This document shows, piece after piece, positions 32,319 to 37,896 of a stretch of 37,896 bases of DNA; within the stretch, counting starts at the first letter, position 1; the number at the start of each line of letters is the position of its first letter. Source of the DNA: Acidobacteriota bacterium (GTDB lineage Bacteria; Acidobacteriota; Terriglobia; UBA7540). Both the position numbers and the translations under genes were made by a program. A model generated the notes under the pieces. The model saw only the letters and a list, made by a program, of their open reading frames with translations, was not told where the DNA came from and made no database searches. The stretch lies in the NCBI GenBank assembly GCA_003165315.1, contig PLSX01000265.1:786-38681 (forward strand), in the 5' to 3' direction.

Positions 32319-32441
32319 CTACAAAAGGTTGCGTTCAATTTCCCGCTCAATGTCGGTACCTTCGTAGAGCCAGAGTCGGCCCTTGATGCGAACTGTTTCT
32401 CGGTAAGGGCAGTCAAGCAGTTTCGGATCGAGCGGTCCCAT
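32319..32441 (-). CDS. Chimeric 40-codon ORF made by the duplicated RraA 5' region
   Basis: The duplicated segment contains the RraA-like start codon and ribosome site unchanged. The frame begins MGPLDPKLL as in the RraA-like protein, then crosses the junction at 32413 and continues as DCPYRETVRIKGRLWLYEG and IEREIERNLL to a stop at 32319. The second part looks like the end of some other protein but is not recognised. It may be a non-functional fusion or a new small gene. Confidence 0.4.
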   Translation of the reverse strand: MGPLDPKLLDCPYRETVRIKGRLWLYEGTDIEREIERNLL

Positions 32442-32523
32442 GATGATTTCTTCCTGAATATGAACAGAATCTTCCCGCCGGAGAGATTATCTTGGCGCTC
32501 AAGGAAAAACAACTGCAATCCTT
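32413..32523. repeat. 111-bp duplicated segment, copy B
   Basis: Same orientation as 22813-22923 with three mismatches (32430, 32451, 32480). Here it is not followed by the RraA-like gene. It occupies part of the 32217-32604 gap; apart from the chimeric ORF the rest of the gap shows no gene. Confidence 0.92.
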
Positions 32524-32604
32524 CGCCGAAGGTTTAGGCGGATCGAGCACCCCGCGTGACGCCACAGCGCAACTAGGGTATCAATCAACGAAGAGAGAGG
32601 GGGC

Positions 32605-33180
32605 TTGCCTGGCCCGGACGGACAGATCGCGGACACGATGTTCGTGAGGTTTTCAGCGCCGCCGAATCCGCAGCGTGTGGTGTTGATTCAACGCCAGGTG
32701 AATTTTCAGAATGGCAAGGCTCCAAACGGACGGGTAGTCCTCGCGTCACTGCGGCAAAAGTGCGGAATGAATACGAAAAGGGCGCTCGGGCCTTCGGGCG
32801 TAGCCTGGCTTATGGATGAACAGGCCAACCCCCTTCCGGCCACGTACGGAATGGCTTGCAGTGGTTTAACCCAACAGTCCAGTGTAAACGGTTCGCAGCA
32901 ATCTCCGGGAACATCGCCTTTTCTTTTGAGCCCGAATCCGTTCTCGGATTACGATCTGCAGCGGCTGTCCAGAATGTGCAAATACCCGATCAATATCACG
33001 ACGCTGCTGGATGAGAACCAGGCCCAGACCACGCTCGGTAGTCTGTCGGTGACGATGACGGAGAATGGGATCGATACCCGAGCCGCAATCGCGACGCAGA
33101 AATATATCGATAAGCTGAATGCGGCACAGACGCAGCGACAGATTGATCAAGGAAATCATCAGGCGGTGCCGAAGCTATAA
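32605..33180 (+). CDS. Unrecognised protein, probably truncated at its N-terminus
   Basis: The frame runs from a TTG at 32605 to 33180 (191 residues); the nearest upstream in-frame stop is at 32557. The protein begins LPGPDGQIADTMFVRFSAPP, with no signal peptide, ribosome site of quality, or strong start, and its first residues look like the middle of a domain. Further on it is Ser/Gln/Pro-rich (SVNGSQQSPGTSPFLLSPNP) and then helical, ending in IDQGNHQAVPKL. It shows two cysteines and no catalytic motif. Its 5' end lies 82 bp from the boundary of the duplicated segment, which suggests that the front of the gene was lost in the same rearrangement. The family is unknown. Confidence 0.5.
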   Translation: MPGPDGQIADTMFVRFSAPPNPQRVVLIQRQVNFQNGKAPNGRVVLASLRQKCGMNTKRALGPSGVAWLMDEQANPLPATYGMACSGLTQQSSVNGSQQSPGTSPFLLSPNPFSDYDLQRLSRMCKYPINITTLLDENQAQTTLGSLSVTMTENGIDTRAAIATQKYIDKLNAAQTQRQIDQGNHQAVPKL

Positions 33181-33416
33181 GGTAAGCGAAGCGGGGCTAA
33201 ATAAAATATAGGGACACGCGTACCAGTCCCCATCGTCCCCACTGTCAGCACAACCTTTCGCTGTGGGGATTTGGAATTGTAATTGTGCATACGGCAAGGA
33301 ATCGCCTAATTCACTATGCCGCGGTGCAAGAAGAGATTCGGCAGGCTGTTTCCTCCATCAGGCCCGGAGAAGTGATTCACGTCGGCTAACAAATGTGCCG
33401 GTGGCGCTCCGCCTGG

Positions 33417-33444
33417 CCACCAACCACTATCCACCAACCACTAC
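33417..33444. repeat. Four heptanucleotide units at the 3' end of ADOP 1
   Basis: The units are CCACCAA, CCACTAT, CCACCAA, CCACTAC, in perfect 7-base phase, ending one base before the stop codon of the permease on the other strand. A related set lies at the same place beside the second permease. Confidence 0.65.
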
Positions 33445-33445
33445 C

Positions 33446-36094
33446 TTACTCATGCCTCAGAGCCACTATGGGATCGACTTTGGTGGCGCGAAGTGCCGGG
33501 ACGAGGCACGCTACGAGGGCGACGGCGAGCAGAATCAAGACTGCCACCAGGAAGGTCGTCGGGTCGTAGGCGCTGACTGAGAAGAGTTGGCTCGAGAGGG
33601 ATCGCACGAGCACCGCCGCCCCCAGCGCTCCCACACCGATTCCAGCCAGAGCCGCCCGCAATCCCTGCGCGAGCACAAGCCGCCAGACTTGCCCCCGCCC
33701 GGCGCCGAGCGCCACGCGAATCCCTATTTCGTGGGTACGCTGAGCCACGTTATAGCTCATCACCCCATAGAGGCCAAGCGCCGCAAGGAACAGCGCCACC
33801 ACCGAGAAAATTGCCAGCAAAGAAACGACGATCCGCTGGGGGTCGAGCGACCCGGCCACATATTGCTCCATGGTCTCGAGGCTGGCCACCGGCTGACCGG
33901 GATCGACCGACGCCACTGCGGCCCGCATTGAGTTGCCCATCTGTGCAGGGTCCGTCCTGGTCTTGACGATGAGGAAGGCCTGCGAAACAGGCTGTTGCAT
34001 CAGGGGGTAATAACAGACCCCCTTGCCGGAATCCCCCACCAGTGCTGAAAGCATGACGTGGGAGGCGACGCCTACGACGGTGGACCAGGGGGCTCGGCTG
34101 CCGCGGCGCACGTGCCGGCCAATCGGGTCCTGGTGGGGCCAGTACTGGCGCGCCAGGTTTTCATCAATCACCACCACGGGTGGCTCGCCCATACGGTCCT
34201 GGTCGGTGAAATATCGTCCTTCAAGCAAGGGGATGCGCAGCGCCTGGAAATAATCGGGCGTAATCCAGCTCAGGTCGCTGTGCGGCCCGGGGTCGCCACG
34301 GCCGTTTACACGCCCCTCGATGGTGAAGGAAGAAGATGGAGCAAAGCCGCTGAACGGAAGTGGCGCGGCGATGGCGGCGGAAGAGACCCCGGGAAGAGCG
34401 GCAAGCTTCTCGTCCACGGCGCGATAAAAAGCGGCCAGCTTCTCATCCGCGTTGTACCGATCTTCGGGAAGTTGGACGGTCGCGGTCATCACGCCCGCCG
34501 GATCGAATCCGGGATCGATGCGCACCAGCCGCGTGAGGCTTTTCAGAAGCAACCCTGCGCCTACCAGCAAGACCAGGGCAAGGGCCACTTGTCCCACCAC
34601 AAGGAGTTCCCGAAGACGTTGCCGGCCCTGCCCCGTGGTCACCGTGCGAGACTCCCCTTGCAGCATTCCGAACTGCTCCCGGCGGAAAACGTGCCCCATC
34701 GGCACGACGCCGAGAAAGATTCCGGCCAGTAAACTGACGGCAACGGCAAACAGCAGAACATGTCCATCAATTCCGATGAAAGGACGGGCGGGAAGGCGTC
34801 CCGGCACGAGCATCAGCAGAGTCCCGAGACCGCCGTAGGCCCCCGCGATGCCGAGCAGAGCGCCGCCGGCCGTGAGCACGAAGCTCTCTGTGAGCGCCTG
34901 GCGCAGCAGGTCTCGTCTTTGGGCGCCCAAGGCAACGCGGACGGCGAACTCCCGTGTGCGGGCCGACGCCCTCGCCAAAATCAATCCACCGATATTCGAG
35001 CAACCGATCAGTAACACAAATCCCACGGCGCCCAGCAGGATCAGCATCGGCGACCGCAGGTCACCTGCGCCGTACTCGGTGAAGGGAACAGCAAACATTC
35101 CCCAGCCGGAATCTCTGGCATAGGTATTCTGAGGGTACGCCGCTATCAACCGCTGCGTGAGAACCTGGAGGAAAGCCTCGGCCTGGCGAGGTGCAACGTC
35201 CGGCCGCCCCCGGGCGACCACGAAGAAGTTTTCATTGAAATAATTATCCGGCGAAAATTCACTGGGCGCCAAACCCAGCGGCATCCATAGGTCGGCCCGG
35301 CGGGGCCACTCGAAATCCGGTCCCATGACTCCCACGACGCGGTAATCCTGTTCGTTCAACCGGATGCTCTTGCCGACGATCGCGAGATCGCCTCCAAATT
35401 GGCGCTGCCACGCGCGGTATGCGAGTACCACAACCTGATTGGCTTTGGGCTGGTCTTCTTCCGGCCGGAAAACACGGCCCATCAAGGGCCGAACTCCAAA
35501 GACGTTGAACCACTCCCAGGTCACTTTGGCCACCATCATCCGCTCGGGCCCATTGGAACCAAGGCAATTAAAACTCTGTTCGTCCGAGGCGGCGGTGGAA
35601 GAGAAAACCTGCCGGCTGTCACGCACATCGGCGAAACCCGGCGCGGACACGACAATGCTCGGGAGATTCAGCTTCTGATATCTGACCCGGATGGCGAACA
35701 CGCGGGCCGGATCAGCAATCCCAGCCGGATGCAGGAACAGCCCATTGATCACACTGAATATCACGGAGTTCGCGCCGATCCCAAGCGCCAGCGTCAGCAC
35801 CGCCACCGCCGTGAAGCCGGGATTCTTTGCCAGCATGCGTAACCCAAAGAGAATGTCCTTAAGCAGGGTATCGATAAAGCGCACGCCCCAACTGTCGCGG
35901 CATTCTTCCTTTACCTGGTCAAGGCCGCCGAATTCTATTTTTGCCCGCCTTTGTGCTGCTTCGGGAGACATGCCAGATTGGATATACTTCTGCGCCTGAT
36001 GCTCGAGGTGGGCGCGCAGTTCTTCATCCAGATCCGCTTCCATCGAATCGCGGCGGAATAAAGCTCGCAATCGATATAGAATATCGGTGATCAT
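33446..36094 (-). CDS. ADOP-type (FtsX/MacB-like) ABC permease 1
   Basis: This is an 882-residue inner-membrane protein of the acidobacterial duplicated orphan permease family, a fused double MacB/FtsX permease with no ATPase beside it. An N-terminal cytoplasmic region (LYRLRALFRRDSMEADLDEE then LRAHLEHQAQKYIQSGMS) precedes the first membrane segment and FTAVAVLTLALGIGANSVIF, the family signature. Two periplasmic MacB-PCD domains follow, each with a group of three membrane segments: the first contains VALGAQRRDLLRQALTESFV, the last ends GIRVALGAGRGQVWRLVLAQ and VPALRATKVDPIVALRHE. AGGGGTGA precedes the ATG at 36094. Function (efflux, adhesion or cell-envelope stress) is unproven for the family. 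It is 322 bp downstream of a paralogue. Confidence 0.93.
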   Translation of the reverse strand: MITDILYRLRALFRRDSMEADLDEELRAHLEHQAQKYIQSGMSPEAAQRRAKIEFGGLDQVKEECRDSWGVRFIDTLLKDILFGLRMLAKNPGFTAVAVLTLALGIGANSVIFSVINGLFLHPAGIADPARVFAIRVRYQKLNLPSIVVSAPGFADVRDSRQVFSSTAASDEQSFNCLGSNGPERMMVAKVTWEWFNVFGVRPLMGRVFRPEEDQPKANQVVVLAYRAWQRQFGGDLAIVGKSIRLNEQDYRVVGVMGPDFEWPRRADLWMPLGLAPSEFSPDNYFNENFFVVARGRPDVAPRQAEAFLQVLTQRLIAAYPQNTYARDSGWGMFAVPFTEYGAGDLRSPMLILLGAVGFVLLIGCSNIGGLILARASARTREFAVRVALGAQRRDLLRQALTESFVLTAGGALLGIAGAYGGLGTLLMLVPGRLPARPFIGIDGHVLLFAVAVSLLAGIFLGVVPMGHVFRREQFGMLQGESRTVTTGQGRQRLRELLVVGQVALALVLLVGAGLLLKSLTRLVRIDPGFDPAGVMTATVQLPEDRYNADEKLAAFYRAVDEKLAALPGVSSAAIAAPLPFSGFAPSSSFTIEGRVNGRGDPGPHSDLSWITPDYFQALRIPLLEGRYFTDQDRMGEPPVVVIDENLARQYWPHQDPIGRHVRRGSRAPWSTVVGVASHVMLSALVGDSGKGVCYYPLMQQPVSQAFLIVKTRTDPAQMGNSMRAAVASVDPGQPVASLETMEQYVAGSLDPQRIVVSLLAIFSVVALFLAALGLYGVMSYNVAQRTHEIGIRVALGAGRGQVWRLVLAQGLRAALAGIGVGALGAAVLVRSLSSQLFSVSAYDPTTFLVAVLILLAVALVACLVPALRATKVDPIVALRHE

Positions 36095-36196
36095 GATTCA
36101 CCCCTGCCAATTTCCCGTGTCTATTCACCCGATTCTGAAGGGTGATGGAATCCAGCTACACATCACGAAGGTGGTGCGGCAAACAGAGCCCGTAGA

Positions 36197-36321
36197 GGCG
36201 GCTTTACGCCGCCACCAGCCCAATCAAAGCATTCGGGGTGATGGCGGGGTAAACCCGCCGCTACATCGGCATGCCGACCTCAAGGTCGGCGCTGCATCGG
36301 CGTGCCGGGCTCAAGCCCGGC
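36197..36321. repeat. Series of four REP-like hairpins
   Basis: There are four successive hairpins: GGCGGC/GCCGCC (36197-36213), GGCGGG/CCCGCC (36243-36259), GCCGACC-TCAA-GGTCGGC (36273-36290) and GCCGGGC-TCAA-GCCCGGC (36304-36321). The last two share the TCAA loop. They fill the 36095-36416 gap between the two permease genes. Confidence 0.8.
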
Positions 36322-36386
36322 TCTACACCTGTTGCCTTCGGTGGCGACGGCAATAGTGAAATACCATAACCTGTGCGCTCCCGTTA

Positions 36387-36414
36387 GCCACTGGCCACCC
36401 TACACTACCCACTG
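36387..36414. repeat. Four heptanucleotide units at the 3' end of ADOP 2
   Basis: The units are GCCACTG, GCCACCC, TACACTA, CCCACTG, in 7-base phase, ending two bases before the permease stop. This is the same position and a related consensus to 33417-33444. Confidence 0.55.
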
Positions 36415-36416
36415 CC

Positions 36417-37880
36417 TTACTCATGCCTCAGCGCCACCATGGGATCGACCTTGGTCGCCCGCCGGGCGGGGATGTAGCAGGCAAACAGTGTTACGCCGAC
36501 CAGCGTGATGGCGACTACTCCCAAGGTGAGGGGGTCGTTCGGCCTGATCCCAAATAGAATGTTTGCCAGGACTCGGGTCAAGACGACGGCCCCCGCCAGA
36601 CCCACGACGATTCCCGCCATTGCGAGCCTAAAACCTTGCGCAACAATCATGCGGAGAATATCGTCATTCCGCGCCCCCAGCGCCATGCGGATACCGAATT
36701 CGTGATTCCGCTGGGCAACCGAGTACGAAATCACTCCATAAAGCCCGATGATGGCTAGGAGCAGGGCCAGTCCTGCGAAGAGCCCCGAAATGAGCATCGT
36801 GAGGCGCCGAGGGGCGACGAATTCCGAGACGATATTTTGCATGGTTCGGACACTGCCCAAGGGCTGATCAGGATCGACAGAATGGATGACGCTGCGAACG
36901 TCAGCGATGAGGTTGGTGGGGTTCTGGTTCGCCCGAACCACCAAGGTCATTTCGGGCCAGATTTCAAGGAAGTACATTGCCGTGACGGGTTCCCCAGTCG
37001 CGCCATCCTCCTTCACGTCGCCAACCACACCAATAATAGAATTCCAACTACACCCTCCCCTCGAACAATTGACCCCGAAGCGCTTGCCAACTGGATCCTC
37101 ACCGGGCCAGTATCGCTGGGCCATGGCTGCACTGACGACGGCAACACTCTTATCCTCATCCGCGGCAGCGAATGATCGACCCTTGAGCAGGGGGATTCCC
37201 AGGGCGCGGAAGTAGCCGAGGCTCACGGAACGATGACCCGCGTAGATCGAATCGTTGAGCGGACGGCGCGGGCGCCCCTCGATTGCGATGTCCTGCCCCC
37301 AAGCAGGGCCGCCATATAAAGGTTTGAAGTTGATGACTCCGGCCGCCCACACCTGGGGCAAGGCGGAAAGGCGTTCGAGCACGCCTTTGTAGAAGGCGTC
37401 CGGCCCCCCTTTGCTCCGTGCCAGGTCAACCGTCAACACATTTTCAGCTTCGAAGCCTAGGTCCACGGCCGATAACCGGGCAAAGCTCTTAATAGCCAGG
37501 GCAGCCCCCATCAAAAGCATGGCCGCCAAGGCCACTTCACCCACAACCAGTGCTGCCCGGAACGACCGCCTGCTCATGCTAGCCGGTGAACTTCGCAGTC
37601 CTTCCTTCAGGCTCACGCTTAGATCAAAGCCCGTGGCGCTCCAAGCGGGGGCCAACCCAATCAAAAACACGGTCAGCAGCAAGGTCACCAAAGCATACGC
37701 AAGCACATGAGCGTCGATGCCGCCACGCGCAATGGGTTGCCATCCCGCAGGCAGACCGGCGTAGAAAACGCGTGTACCGGCAAAGGCCAGCACCAGACCT
37801 CCTGACCCTCCCAAAAGCGCCAGCACCGAACTCTCCAACAGCATTTGCCGGATGACTCGAGCCCGGCTGGCCCCTAGTAC
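36417..37880 (-). CDS. ADOP-type (FtsX/MacB-like) ABC permease 2, N-terminally truncated
   Basis: About 487 residues of a second permease of the same family are present, corresponding to the last half: LGASRARVIRQMLLESSVLA starts at 37877, then a membrane segment, a second MacB-PCD periplasmic domain (AENVLTVDLARSKGG...), and the final membrane trio with MALGARNDDILRMIVAQGFR and PARRATKVDPMVALRHE. Upstream of the VLGASR codons the frame hits TAA at 37881-37883, inside a stretch where the family normally continues. The remaining 13 bases of the window do not resemble the family. The gene is therefore interrupted at about 37880 by mutation, insertion or a sequence join. In all other respects the fragment looks intact. 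Confidence 0.9.
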   Translation of the reverse strand, partial: VLGASRARVIRQMLLESSVLALLGGSGGLVLAFAGTRVFYAGLPAGWQPIARGGIDAHVLAYALVTLLLTVFLIGLAPAWSATGFDLSVSLKEGLRSSPASMSRRSFRAALVVGEVALAAMLLMGAALAIKSFARLSAVDLGFEAENVLTVDLARSKGGPDAFYKGVLERLSALPQVWAAGVINFKPLYGGPAWGQDIAIEGRPRRPLNDSIYAGHRSVSLGYFRALGIPLLKGRSFAAADEDKSVAVVSAAMAQRYWPGEDPVGKRFGVNCSRGGCSWNSIIGVVGDVKEDGATGEPVTAMYFLEIWPEMTLVVRANQNPTNLIADVRSVIHSVDPDQPLGSVRTMQNIVSEFVAPRRLTMLISGLFAGLALLLAIIGLYGVISYSVAQRNHEFGIRMALGARNDDILRMIVAQGFRLAMAGIVVGLAGAVVLTRVLANILFGIRPNDPLTLGVVAITLVGVTLFACYIPARRATKVDPMVALRHE

Positions 37881-37896
37881 TTAGTGACACTGGATA

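Noticed and set aside
33446-36094. MacB macrolide exporter
   Set aside because: There is no ATPase domain or gene; the N-terminal cytoplasmic region and doubled permease layout fit the ADOP family instead.
37871-37896. A named insertion-sequence end
   Set aside because: Only a few bases are visible and no transposase is present, so no family can be assigned.

Overview
The window looks like a chromosomal piece of a soil-type Acidobacteriota genome, most likely Terriglobia. Two large permeases of the acidobacterial duplicated orphan permease (ADOP) type lie in tandem, both TonB receptors carry an N-terminal carboxypeptidase-regulatory-like domain, and GC-rich genes are separated by many hairpin repeats. 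This assignment is inference; there is no rRNA or marker gene. No tRNA, CRISPR array, phage module or complete insertion sequence was found.

Layout. 1-5150: the 3' end of pntB, a DUF4142-like protein, a small membrane protein with an apparent frameshift in a G tract, a PIN-like protein, the first of two long palindromic repeat elements, an orphan VapB-like antitoxin, a YecA/SEC-C protein and a secreted class C beta-lactamase-like hydrolase. 5590-14160: a secreted phosphoesterase, an orphan amino-acid-type binding protein, the second palindromic element (perfect 40-bp arms), an alpha/beta hydrolase, a CPBP membrane protease, a small membrane protein and a Tat-exported GH116 glycosidase. 14340-18560: a small gene broken by an in-frame amber codon, a nested hairpin repeat, an APC permease, an HEDFH putative metalloprotease, a candidate structured RNA, and a two-gene membrane protein/XRE regulator unit behind an AT-rich promoter.

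18625-24787 is all on the minus strand: iron-type alcohol dehydrogenase with an ABM monooxygenase, a 2H phosphoesterase, about 360 bp of heptanucleotide-phased repeats, a DUF1080 protein, an RraA-like protein, and a RegA/RegB-type redox two-component system. The kinase keeps the GGxxNPF quinone motif and a cysteine near the redox position. 25120-32216 is on the plus strand: a TonB receptor with the CxxxM...HxM copper pattern of OprC, a methyltransferase with a twin-arginine leader, a TonB siderophore-type receptor and a PepSY membrane protein. Near-identical GCGNC-N5-GNCGC dyads lie 120 and 100 bp upstream of the copper receptor and methyltransferase starts. This suggests that RegBA controls a redox-linked metal-uptake module, which is the best candidate here for an undescribed system.

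32217-37896: a 111-bp duplicate of the RraA-like gene's 5' region that makes a chimeric 40-codon ORF, an unrecognised protein, and the two ADOP permeases. The second permease breaks off at an in-frame stop close to the window edge.
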